This document shows positions 1 to 6,044 of a stretch of 6,098 nt of DNA, one piece after another; within the stretch, counting starts at the first letter, position 1, and each line of letters starts with the position of its first letter. Source of the stretch: CAYTLQ01 sp964438715 (GTDB lineage: Bacteria; Bacteroidota; Ignavibacteria; Ignavibacteriales; Ignavibacteriaceae). The stretch is taken from the NCBI GenBank assembly GCA_964438715.1, contig CAYTLQ010000147.1:1-6098 (forward strand). The letters run 5' to 3'. Made by a program: the position numbers and the translations under genes. The notes beneath the pieces were generated by a model. That model made no database searches, had not been told where the DNA came from, and saw only the letters and a list, made by a program, of their open reading frames with translations.

Positions 1-515
1 AACTCACAGATAAAAAAAATTGATTTATAAACATTTAGGGAATAGTCTGTCCAATAGAGGAGAATAAACGAAATACTTCGTTCGAATTGACCAAAAAAAT
101 CATCCCTCAAGCAAAAATCTTTTATCAATAGCTAACTCATAGGAAAGTTAATAGTTTCGATAAGATATTTCCTTTAACTTTCGCCTCTATATCCGATTTT
201 AGGAATTATATCAAATAAAATTCTTTGCTGATATAAATCAAGATAAAATATTCTGTATTGGTAACTTTATAGATGAAAGATTTTTTCCAATTACAGATTT
301 AGCCCGAAAATAAATCGGAAAAGCCTAAATTTCAGAGAATGGTAAAATGTGGGAATTTCTCATTCTCAAAAAAAAGAAACAGCAAACATTTACGAAAAAT
401 TGATTGAAAAGCTTTGAAAATTAACTGAAAAGTGGTTTTTTAAAGCGAATTGTTTGAGAATATTGGAATAATAATTGTTGCTATAAATCAAATATTCACC
501 AACAGGAGAAACATC
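1..515. other. AT-rich non-coding leader upstream of the cytochrome operon
   Basis: No convincing gene is visible on either strand; all frames are interrupted often by stops. The stretch is clearly richer in A and T than the genes that follow. It contains small dyads: GAAAGTTAA at 143-151 with its exact complement TTAACTTTC at 174-182, AACGAA/TTCGTT at 67-72/77-82, and GAGAATG/CATTCTC at 335-341/361-367. Any of these could be an operator or part of an upstream terminator, but arms this short arise by chance in AT-rich DNA. The operon promoter presumably lies here. TATAAA at 482-487 resembles a -10 element, but I find no well-placed -35 and no clean Bacteroidota-type TAnnTTTG box, so I do not call a promoter. 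Confidence 0.6.
504..508 (+). promoter_or_regulatory. Ribosome binding site of the tetraheme cytochrome gene
   Basis: AGGAG lies 7 nt before the ATG at 516. It is the clearest Shine-Dalgarno sequence in the window and fixes the start there, rather than at the in-frame TTG at 450, which would add 22 residues ahead of the signal peptide. Confidence 0.8.
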
Positions 516-1073
516 ATGTTCAAACTACAGTACCTCTCAATTTTTATTCTCATTTTCATTTTTACCGGAATCGGTATTGCTCAGGAAAAAGAAGTAAAGA
601 AACACGGATTCATTGGGGCAGAAGCCTGCGGAATGTGCCATAAATCCGATAAACAGGGAAAACAACTCGATATATGGAAAAACAGCCGACACTCAAAAGC
701 CTACGAAACATTAAAAACCGAGAAAGCAAATGAAATTGCCTCAAAACTTGGTTATAAAACTCCTGCTGTTAACACGCCCGAATGTTTAAAGTGCCATGCA
801 TCGGGATATGATGTAGATGCATCACTTATCGGAAAGAAATTTAAAGTAGAAGATGGGGTACAGTGTGAAACCTGTCACGGTGCCGGATCTGATTACAAAG
901 ACATGAAAGTTATGAAGAGCAGAGAAGAATCAGTGAAAAACGGTCTAATAGTACACACAGAAAAAGAAAAATTTTGCACAGGTTGTCATAATACTGAGAG
1001 CCCGACTTTTGTGAATTTCAATTATGAAGAACAATGGGCAAAAATTCAACATAGCAAACCGGCTGAAAAATAA
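516..1073 (+). CDS. Periplasmic tetraheme cytochrome c, c554-like
   Basis: The product has 185 residues and is predicted to carry electrons in the periplasm. Residues 1-22 form a signal peptide with a short basic start, a long hydrophobic core and a likely cleavage after GIGIA. Four CXXCH heme sites follow: CGMCH at 38, CLKCH at 90, CETCH at 117 and CTGCH at 154. Extra histidines (59, 147, 179) could be distal heme ligands. The spacing and the motifs around the hemes (IWKNSRH, PECLKCH, DGVQCETCHG, NTESPTF) match the cytochrome c554-type tetraheme family that is common in Geobacter, Ignavibacteria and similar bacteria. The start is set by AGGAG 7 nt upstream. It is the first gene of the operon, 18 nt before the barrel gene. 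It could feed electrons to the outer-membrane conduit encoded next; this role is inferred from position. Its electron donor and acceptor cannot be read from the sequence. Confidence 0.85.
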   Translation: MFKLQYLSIFILIFIFTGIGIAQEKEVKKHGFIGAEACGMCHKSDKQGKQLDIWKNSRHSKAYETLKTEKANEIASKLGYKTPAVNTPECLKCHASGYDVDASLIGKKFKVEDGVQCETCHGAGSDYKDMKVMKSREESVKNGLIVHTEKEKFCTGCHNTESPTFVNFNYEEQWAKIQHSKPAEK

Positions 1074-1091
1074 TTAATTCATTGAAACTTT

Positions 1092-2366
1092 ATGCAACGA
1101 TTATTATTCCTTTTTTTGATTGCGTTTTTACTATTTGACGGTACAAATGCACAGATTTTTCGCGGCAGGCTTTCAAGCTCGTTCTATACCTTTGAACGAT
1201 TTGAAACACCGGGTAAATCGACAACATACATGCGCGGTTATCAACAACTGCAGTTGAATATCATAGAGAAACAATTTTCTCTGCACACTTCGCTCAATCT
1301 TGAAAACGGTTTTAGTTCAGCACTTGATTCCGATCCGCGTCTAAGGTTTTATAACCTCTATGTTGAAGGTAGGAATCTCTTTAACATGGCTACAATAAAA
1401 GTAGGTCGGCAACCGGTATTTAGAGGAATTGCCTCCGGCATTTTCGATGGAGCATCACTGAAACTGAAATATTCCGATTACAGCCTTGAAACATATTATG
1501 GAGGCGCTGTACCGGCTTATCAGAAACTTGAAATTGCTGATAACTGGGGCGACAACGGAATATTTGTTGCCGGTTTATCGGGGTTGTTCTTCGATCAGTT
1601 GAAAATAAGCGCCGGATATATAAGTAAAAAATTCGCCGCAATGGATTACTTTGCTACCCGGCTCGATGAGCAGTTTAATCCGGTAACTTTTCTTATAAGA
1701 AAAAATTCGGGTAACTATCAATATCTTTATGGTGAATTCAATTATCAACCATCAGGCACCGAGTTGAATGTCAATGGTTCTTATGAATATGATATGAATT
1801 TACTTGAAACCGGAAAGGCAGATATTAATATTGAATATGAGGCAATAGACGATTTTACTGTTCTGGCGTATGGCTTGTACAGGGAACCGCGGGTTAACTA
1901 CAACTCCATTTTTTCCGTATTCGATTATGGGAATATGATGGAAGGTGAACTCGGATTGATGTATGAACTTAATGAGAATTTTACCTTTACCGGTAAATAT
2001 GGTATGGTTGAATATAAAGATGAAAATTCATCTCGCTTTCAGTTTATGGCAAATACAAAATATGGTTCAATTGGTTACCGTGCGGGTACGGGGTATTCGG
2101 GTGAACTTTCCTCTCTTTTTCTGAATCTTGGCTACACATTTATGGAGGGTTTTGTAACACCAACTGCAGCGGTTGCGTTTACATCCTATAAACTCTCGAA
2201 GGACGACGCAGAAAATACTCTGACGACAATTCTTGCGGGCTGTAATGTACGGCCATGGAAGGCTTTTTCATTCGATATTCAGGGACAGTATATGGATAAT
2301 AAAATATATAAGAATGATATGCGCCTTTTATTGAAGCTCAATTATTGGTTTAATACTACACTGTGA
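1092..2366 (+). CDS. Outer-membrane beta-barrel (porin-like) protein, probable conduit porin
   Basis: The product has 424 residues. It starts with a signal peptide (residues 1-20, cleavage after GTNA). The rest is a run of short alternating polar and aromatic/hydrophobic segments separated by turns rich in Asp, Asn and Gly, with many Tyr and Phe residues, as expected of a transmembrane barrel. A segment near residues 100-130 (KVGRQPVFRG, then FDGASLKLKY) resembles porins whose strands line a channel. There is no heme motif, no internal helix and no plug domain. It sits between cytochrome genes: 18 nt after the tetraheme gene and 8 nt before the 14-heme gene. This matches the place of the porin in porin-cytochrome clusters, where the barrel sheathes the heme wire through the outer membrane. 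The barrel call is firm; the conduit role is inferred from context. No clear Shine-Dalgarno sequence precedes the ATG, and the signal peptide supports the chosen start. A barrel for solute uptake is the main alternative. Confidence 0.8.
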   Translation: MQRLLFLFLIAFLLFDGTNAQIFRGRLSSSFYTFERFETPGKSTTYMRGYQQLQLNIIEKQFSLHTSLNLENGFSSALDSDPRLRFYNLYVEGRNLFNMATIKVGRQPVFRGIASGIFDGASLKLKYSDYSLETYYGGAVPAYQKLEIADNWGDNGIFVAGLSGLFFDQLKISAGYISKKFAAMDYFATRLDEQFNPVTFLIRKNSGNYQYLYGEFNYQPSGTELNVNGSYEYDMNLLETGKADINIEYEAIDDFTVLAYGLYREPRVNYNSIFSVFDYGNMMEGELGLMYELNENFTFTGKYGMVEYKDENSSRFQFMANTKYGSIGYRAGTGYSGELSSLFLNLGYTFMEGFVTPTAAVAFTSYKLSKDDAENTLTTILAGCNVRPWKAFSFDIQGQYMDNKIYKNDMRLLLKLNYWFNTTL

Positions 2367-2374
2367 TATGCCGT

Positions 2375-3589
2375 ATGAAAACAAAACATTACTACTCGTT
2401 ATTTATACTTATTCTTACTACTTTCCTGTTTTTTACCGCCTCATCCGTTAATTCATCCGGTGACGACGATGATAAGGAAGTAAAGTCGAAAATAAAATTT
2501 CCTCATGCAACTCATAAAGATGCTGTGGATTGTGTAACTTGTCACTCAGGTATTACAAACAGCACTAATCTTTCTGAGAACCTGTATCCGAAGAAAGAAG
2601 ACTGTTCCGGCTGCCATGATGTTGAAGATGAAAACAATTGTACAACCTGTCACTACGAGGGAGTTTTTGAACCACTCGGTGGCAAAAATTCGGATCTAAT
2701 CTTTAACCACAAACAACATCTCGAAGGGGATGTTACTTGCACTAAATGTCATGCGGGAATAGAAGAGACAACTGCAGACTATGTAAAAGGTGAATATAAT
2801 CCGGCTATGGAAAACTGCTACACCTGTCATAACGATTACTCTGCGCTTCCTACAGAATGTAATGTTTGCCACATTTCCACAGCAGACCTTACACCTGAAT
2901 CGCATAAAGCCCCCGGTTATGAAAAACTGCATAAGTTTGCTGCCAACTCTCCAAGTGCTAATTGTATGATGTGTCATGATGATAACTCGTGTGAAGAGTG
3001 TCATGTTTCAACGAATGCAATTACCGAAATGAATACAAAAACCGATTTCTATGCGCCGTACGCTCCTGTACAAACATTTAATGGCGCATCGTTACAAAAG
3101 ATAACCAAAGTACATGATCTCGGATTCCGTTTTACACATGGTATTTCCGCAAAAGGTAAGGAAAATGATTGTTCAACCTGTCATCAGGTAGAGACATTCT
3201 GTAATGAATGCCATGATGCAGCGAGTGAAGATTATGCTTATAGTGGAGTACTTCCCGTATCGCATACAAAGCCATCATTTATAATGATTGGAATTGGTAG
3301 CGGTGGAGGCGAGCATGCAAAACTTGCTCTCCGTGATATAGAAAATTGTGCATCGTGCCATGATGTTCAGGGTGCAGATCCTGCCTGCATTTCCTGCCAT
3401 GTTGATAATGACGGTATTAAAGGTACAAACCCCAAGACCCATGCGAAAAATTTTATGAAAGACATGGATGACGGGGATTGGCATAGTGAAGTAGGCTCTG
3501 TATGCTATACCTGTCACACGGATGCAAATGCAAAACCTAACGGAATAGCTGGAATAGGATTCTGCGGGTATTGTCATGGAAGCATGTAA
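2375..3589 (+). CDS. Secreted 14-heme cytochrome c, c7/c3-like, probable periplasmic conduit subunit
   Basis: The product has 404 residues. It has a signal peptide (about residues 1-24, hydrophobic core YSLFILILTTFLFF) with no lipobox, so it should be soluble in the periplasm or bound to the barrel. I count 14 CXXCH sites, beginning at residues 53, 77, 89, 122, 148, 162, 197, 206, 266, 276, 325, 338, 377 and 397. The phrases FPHATH and FNHKQH ahead of hemes are the F-x-H-x-x-H signature of class III (c3/c7) cytochromes, in which the histidines ligate hemes. The N-terminal half contains a duplicated three-heme unit. A glycine-rich stretch (GIGSGGG, around 306-312) may be a linker to the last four hemes. 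I prefer the ATG at 2375, which begins directly at the signal peptide; an in-frame GTG at 2363 overlapping the barrel gene's stop is possible and would add four residues. By gene order it corresponds to the periplasmic cytochrome of porin-cytochrome complexes, but with more hemes than the eight of OmaB. Confidence 0.87.
   Translation: MKTKHYYSLFILILTTFLFFTASSVNSSGDDDDKEVKSKIKFPHATHKDAVDCVTCHSGITNSTNLSENLYPKKEDCSGCHDVEDENNCTTCHYEGVFEPLGGKNSDLIFNHKQHLEGDVTCTKCHAGIEETTADYVKGEYNPAMENCYTCHNDYSALPTECNVCHISTADLTPESHKAPGYEKLHKFAANSPSANCMMCHDDNSCEECHVSTNAITEMNTKTDFYAPYAPVQTFNGASLQKITKVHDLGFRFTHGISAKGKENDCSTCHQVETFCNECHDAASEDYAYSGVLPVSHTKPSFIMIGIGSGGGEHAKLALRDIENCASCHDVQGADPACISCHVDNDGIKGTNPKTHAKNFMKDMDDGDWHSEVGSVCYTCHTDANAKPNGIAGIGFCGYCHGSM
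2498..2872 (+). repeat. Duplicated three-heme c7-type unit inside the 14-heme cytochrome
   Basis: Two successive protein segments share one plan. The first (2498-2653) reads FPHATH, CVTCHSGI, then CSGCH and CTTCH. The second (2702-2872) reads FNHKQH, CTKCHAGI, then CYTCH and CNVCH. In each, the His-rich phrase, the first heme followed by a small residue, Gly and Ile, and two later hemes occur in the same order. The match is at protein level; the DNA copies have diverged. This suggests that the cytochrome grew by duplication of a triheme c7-like module. Confidence 0.65.
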
Positions 3590-3594
3590 AACAC

Positions 3595-3598
3595 AGGA
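3595..3598 (+). promoter_or_regulatory. Ribosome binding site of the lipoprotein cytochrome gene
   Basis: AGGA lies 7 nt before the ATG at 3606 and just after the stop of the previous gene. It favours 3606 as the start over the in-frame ATG at 3576, which lies inside the previous coding sequence and would put ten polar residues in front of the signal peptide. Confidence 0.6.
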
Positions 3599-3605
3599 AA
3601 ATAGT

Positions 3606-4631
3606 ATGATGAAAAAATTAACCGCTTTAGTATTTGTTTCAATTTCCCTATTGTTTATCTGGGGCTGCAGCGATCTGCAGGAAACGCTTCCAACCCCACA
3701 GCAGGTAAACACACACGCCTCGGGAGTATTAGATAAAACTTCACCGAATTTCCACGGAGCGTTAATTGATACGACAAAGAATTTTGATGACTGCAGGCAG
3801 TGTCATGGTGCTCAGTTAACCGGAGGAATAACCGGTGTTTCTTGTGTTACCTGCCATGCTACACTGGGAGTACATGTGACGGGTATTCTGAATCCATCTA
3901 ATGGTAATTTTCATGGAAAGTTCCTCGCAAACAATTCGTGGAATCTTTCAGACTGTAAGTCCTGTCATGGTTCAGCATACGCCGGTGGTATGAAAAGCCC
4001 GGGTTGTACAAGCTGTCATACACAAACTACAGGTCCGGAGGCTTGTAATACCTGTCATGGCGATTTCAATAACCCTGCACTTATTGCACCACCACAGGCA
4101 ACAAACGGAGACACAACTACAACCTCAGCAAAAGTTGGCGCACATTCTGCACATCTCTTTAATACTTCAATTGCGGAAGCTTTAGAATGTACTGATTGCC
4201 ATACTATGCCGTCAACTTATGGAGCGGCAGGACATATAGATGCAAGCGAGGGCGCTGAAGTTATTTTCTCAGGAATAGCTGATATCAGAAAAGATACATT
4301 ATTAAATTCAATCTATAACAGGTCGGATAACACATGTGCAAATACTTACTGCCATGGAAACTTCGCATTTTATAGAGACTCAACTGCTTCGAGTAACCGA
4401 TTTGCCTATACAGGCACAAAAATGACAGGAACAAGAAAGGCAGTAGTGTGGAATAAAGTGAATCAGGGTGAAGCGTCTTGTGGCTCGTGCCATGGCCTGC
4501 CTCCTGCCGGACACATGGTAAGCTCTTTAAGCTCCTGTGTTAACTGCCATGCCGGCGTTGTTGATAATACCGGCAAAATAATCAGTAAAGCAAAACATAT
4601 TAACGGTACAGTTAATGTGTTTGGTAATTAA
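3606..4631 (+). CDS. Nine-heme lipoprotein cytochrome c with CX4CH/CXXCH domain, probable outer-membrane conduit subunit
   Basis: The product has 341 residues. The start MMKKLTALVF and a hydrophobic stretch end in FIWGC, a lipoprotein signal with the lipidated Cys at 21; Trp just before the Gly is unusual in a lipobox. CXXCH sites begin at residues 63, 80, 117, 134, 147, 195, 292 and 311. A ninth heme site, CANTYCH at 244-250, has four residues between its cysteines. The C-terminal part (CX4CH, a Trp, CGSCHGLPP, CVNCHAGVV, HINGTV) matches the CxxxxCH/CXXCH domain first described in Geobacter sulfurreducens multiheme proteins. The N-terminal hemes lie in two tandem diheme repeats. The gene follows the 14-heme gene by 16 nt and closes the cytochrome operon. 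Barrel, periplasmic cytochrome, then lipoprotein cytochrome is the order of Geobacter conduit clusters, so this is probably the surface-side electron outlet (inference). It has 9 hemes, against 12 in OmcB. Confidence 0.85.
   Translation: MMKKLTALVFVSISLLFIWGCSDLQETLPTPQQVNTHASGVLDKTSPNFHGALIDTTKNFDDCRQCHGAQLTGGITGVSCVTCHATLGVHVTGILNPSNGNFHGKFLANNSWNLSDCKSCHGSAYAGGMKSPGCTSCHTQTTGPEACNTCHGDFNNPALIAPPQATNGDTTTTSAKVGAHSAHLFNTSIAEALECTDCHTMPSTYGAAGHIDASEGAEVIFSGIADIRKDTLLNSIYNRSDNTCANTYCHGNFAFYRDSTASSNRFAYTGTKMTGTRKAVVWNKVNQGEASCGSCHGLPPAGHMVSSLSSCVNCHAGVVDNTGKIISKAKHINGTVNVFGN
3741..4019 (+). repeat. Tandem diheme repeats inside the lipoprotein cytochrome
   Basis: Two units share the same order of elements. 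Unit 1 (3741-3857) has SPNFHG, then DDCRQCHG, a Gly-Gly, and SCVTCH. Unit 2 (3900-4019) has NGNFHG, then SDCKSCHG, a Gly-Gly, and GCTSCH. The shared NFHG phrase supplies a histidine that may ligate a heme. The repeat is visible at protein level, with a period of about 53 residues. Confidence 0.7.
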
Positions 4632-4651
4632 ACGATACGAACTATTACTTT

Positions 4652-4684
4652 ATTCGGGACTCCTCGTTGAAAGGGGTTCCGAAT
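4652..4684 (+). terminator. Hairpin after the cytochrome operon, possible terminator
   Basis: The arm TTCGGGACTCC (4653-4663) pairs with GGGGTTCCGAA (4673-4683) using two G-U pairs, and an A-T pair extends it to 12 bp; the loop is 9 nt. It lies 20 nt after the lipoprotein cytochrome stop and 23 nt before the MarR start. No T-run follows on either strand, so it is not a textbook intrinsic terminator. It may act as a weak or factor-dependent terminator, a processing site, or a block in the leader of the MarR gene. Confidence 0.4.
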
Positions 4685-4707
4685 GTACTGTTTGAGCTAT
4701 GTGAGAT

Positions 4708-5205
4708 ATGAATAATTCAGAGGAGCCCTTAGATTCAGGGAAATTAATGGATAACAGGGAAATACAGCAGACAGCAACACAATTAGCAGAACTAACCTTT
4801 AAACTCTTGCAAAGCTGTCACGAAAAGGAAGAACGGCTTGCGAGACAATATGGATTGACGCAGGCTGAATTCAGGTGCCTGCGACAACTACACGAAAACG
4901 AAAATATTAATAATAAAGAAATAGCTGAGCGGATGCATCTTAGCGCCAGCCGATTAACCCGAATTGTTGATGGGCTGGTGGTTAAAGGATATGTTCAGCG
5001 TGAAATAGAGCCGAATGACCGTAGAAATATGAGGGTATTTCTCTCGGAAAAAGGTCAGGAATTTGTCAGGCAGATTGACTCAGCTTATGTAAACATCCAC
5101 GCACAGATTCTACAGGATATTGAGAGCGGACAGCATCGCCCGTTAATTGGAGCAATGAGTCATTTGCTTTCGGCGCTTGAAAGATGGATAGCCCGTGGAA
5201 TGTAA
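4708..5205 (+). CDS. MarR-family winged-helix transcriptional regulator
   Basis: The product has 165 residues, a normal size for the family. An N-terminal helix (about 18-47) would form the dimer interface. A winged helix-turn-helix follows: NKEIAERMHLSASRLTRIVD (69-88) carries the recognition helix, GLVVKGYVQRE follows it, and the wing has the typical D-R-R (104-106) then VFLSEKG (110-116). The C-terminal helices complete the dimer. Cysteines at 37 and 57 might sense redox or thiol stress as in some relatives, but nothing shows that they do. An in-frame ATG at 4747, preceded by AGGG at 6 nt, is a real alternative start; it would remove 13 polar residues outside the fold. The gene lies 76 nt after the cytochrome operon on the same strand, with a hairpin between. 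It may control the operon, itself, or unrelated genes; the effector and operator are unknown. Confidence 0.9.
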   Translation: MNNSEEPLDSGKLMDNREIQQTATQLAELTFKLLQSCHEKEERLARQYGLTQAEFRCLRQLHENENINNKEIAERMHLSASRLTRIVDGLVVKGYVQREIEPNDRRNMRVFLSEKGQEFVRQIDSAYVNIHAQILQDIESGQHRPLIGAMSHLLSALERWIARGM

Positions 5206-5226
5206 AAACTACACCGAGCGTAGTTT
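5206..5226. terminator. Small hairpin at the convergent MarR/HIT junction, possible bidirectional terminator
   Basis: AAACTAC (5206-5212) pairs with GTAGTTT (5220-5226) around a 7-nt loop. It lies directly at the meeting point of the two stop codons and overlaps the end of the HIT gene. On the minus strand the 3' arm runs into five T residues in total, so it is slightly better for HIT than for MarR. The stem is short and AT-rich. Confidence 0.4.
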
Positions 5227-5715
5227 CTCGTAGGCTTTCAGTAACTTTCTTTTTGTTATGAGTAAATCCTGTGAGAGTACTTTAACCTCTCCAAGAACGG
5301 GCATGAAATTAGTATCGCCATTCCAGCGTGGTACAATGTGAAAATGTAAATGGTCATCTATACCAGCTCCGCTTGGTTTACCGAGATTTGCTCCCAGATT
5401 AAATCCTTCAGGAGAACTTACTTCTTTTAACGCCTTCACTGCAAGCTGAAGCATAGACATAATTTCGTTGTTTTCTTCCGAAGTTAATAAAGTAAGGTCG
5501 CTAAGGTGACGATTTGGTACAACCATAAGGTGCCCGTTATTATATGGGTAAAGATTAAGTACGGTAAAAGTATATTCACCTTTGAACACCACAAGTGAAT
5601 CATCACTCACGATATCTTCGGTTCGGGCATTACAAAAAATACACCCGGATTTTTCCTTTTTCTCTTTAAATGATTCAATATATTGCGACCGCCAGGGTGA
5701 CCACATTTTTTCCAT
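5209..5715 (-). CDS. HIT-family nucleotide hydrolase/phosphorylase, Ap4A phosphorylase-like
   Basis: The product has 168 residues and is predicted to be cytoplasmic. The histidine triad HLHFHIV is at 122-128, followed by PRWNGDTNFMPV (129-140); this extended signature is typical of the HIT branch related to diadenosine tetraphosphate (Ap4A) phosphorylases. The middle His of the triad is the expected nucleophile that forms a nucleotidyl intermediate. C25-x2-C28 near the N-terminus (CIFC) may bind zinc, with His70 nearby. NLYPYNNGHLMVVPNRH (54-70) and NLGANLGKPSGAG (106-118) are the usual nucleotide-pocket segments. I chose the ATG at 5715 because relatives start just before WSPWR; an ATG at 5706 is also possible, and one at 5736 would add seven unrelated residues. 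No strong Shine-Dalgarno sequence is visible. The gene follows the EF-G terminator, so it probably has its own promoter, and it converges on MarR with 3 nt between stops. The exact substrate is not certain. Confidence 0.9.
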   Translation of the reverse strand: MEKMWSPWRSQYIESFKEKKEKSGCIFCNARTEDIVSDDSLVVFKGEYTFTVLNLYPYNNGHLMVVPNRHLSDLTLLTSEENNEIMSMLQLAVKALKEVSSPEGFNLGANLGKPSGAGIDDHLHFHIVPRWNGDTNFMPVLGEVKVLSQDLLITKRKLLKAYEKLRSV

Positions 5716-5738
5716 AAATTTATAACAGATTAACAATT

Positions 5739-5772
5739 AAAAAAAAACGGCTCTCTGCGGAGCAAAGAGCCG
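5739..5772 (-). terminator. Intrinsic terminator of the elongation factor G gene
   Basis: Read on the minus strand, CGGCTCT (5772-5766) pairs with AGAGCCG (5754-5748). After one mismatch, TGC/GCA continues the stem to a 3-nt loop. A run of nine T follows directly (5747-5739). A GC-rich stem with a T-run is a textbook rho-independent terminator. It starts 20 nt after the EF-G stop and ends before the HIT start, so it separates the two transcripts. Confidence 0.9.
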
Positions 5773-5792
5773 TATGTGAAAGAACTAAAACA

Positions 5793-6041
5793 CTACGCCT
5801 CTTCGCGTGATTTTTTGTATTCTTCTACAATCTTATGTTCAATTTCTTTTGGAACTTCTTCGTAGTGAGAAATTTTACGAACATAAGCGCCACGACCGCC
5901 CGTGAGACTGCGAAGCGTAGAAGAATATTTGTATAATTCAGCAAGAGGAATTTGCGCCTTAAGTATCTGGAAATGACCGTCGGTATCCATTCCAAGAATT
6001 TTTCCGCGTCTGCTTGAAATATCGCCCATTACATCACACAT
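5793..6041 (-). CDS. Elongation factor G, C-terminal domain V (open part downstream of an in-frame stop)
   Basis: This 82-residue frame is the end of a translation elongation factor G, the GTPase that moves tRNA and mRNA through the ribosome. It reads DVMGDISSRRGKILGMD, then QILKAQIPLAELYKYS, TLRSLTGGRGAY and SHYEEVP, all typical of domain V, and ends in a charged tail. The ATG at 6041 is simply the first one after the in-frame TAA at 6045-6047. It is unlikely to be a natural start, because it falls in the middle of a conserved domain and the same frame upstream still encodes EF-G. The AELYKYS and GGRG wording leans toward the EF-G paralogues (EF-G2 type) rather than the EMFGY/SQGR wording of many housekeeping copies, so this may be a second copy. 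A terminator follows directly. The family assignment is firm; which copy it is, and whether it is functional, is open. Confidence 0.85.
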   Translation of the reverse strand: MCDVMGDISSRRGKILGMDTDGHFQILKAQIPLAELYKYSSTLRSLTGGRGAYVRKISHYEEVPKEIEHKIVEEYKKSREEA

Positions 6042-6044
6042 ACA

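Noticed and set aside
450..515. N-terminal extension of the tetraheme cytochrome from a TTG
   Set aside because: It would bury the signal peptide, and AGGAG is ideally placed for the ATG at 516.
1420..1641. Open frame on the minus strand inside the barrel gene
   Set aside because: It lies antisense to a gene with a clear signal peptide and barrel pattern; the product is basic, looks like nothing known and has no own context.
2696..3004. Open frame on the minus strand inside the 14-heme cytochrome gene
   Set aside because: It arises from antisense reading of repeated heme codons (TGTCAT reads as ATGACA) and shows no domain.
3576..3605. N-terminal extension of the lipoprotein cytochrome from an ATG inside the previous gene
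   Set aside because: It puts polar residues before the lipoprotein signal; AGGA supports 3606.
3275..3712. Open frame on the minus strand across the junction of the two large cytochrome genes
   Set aside because: It is a shadow of two well-supported heme genes with no domain or ribosome binding site.
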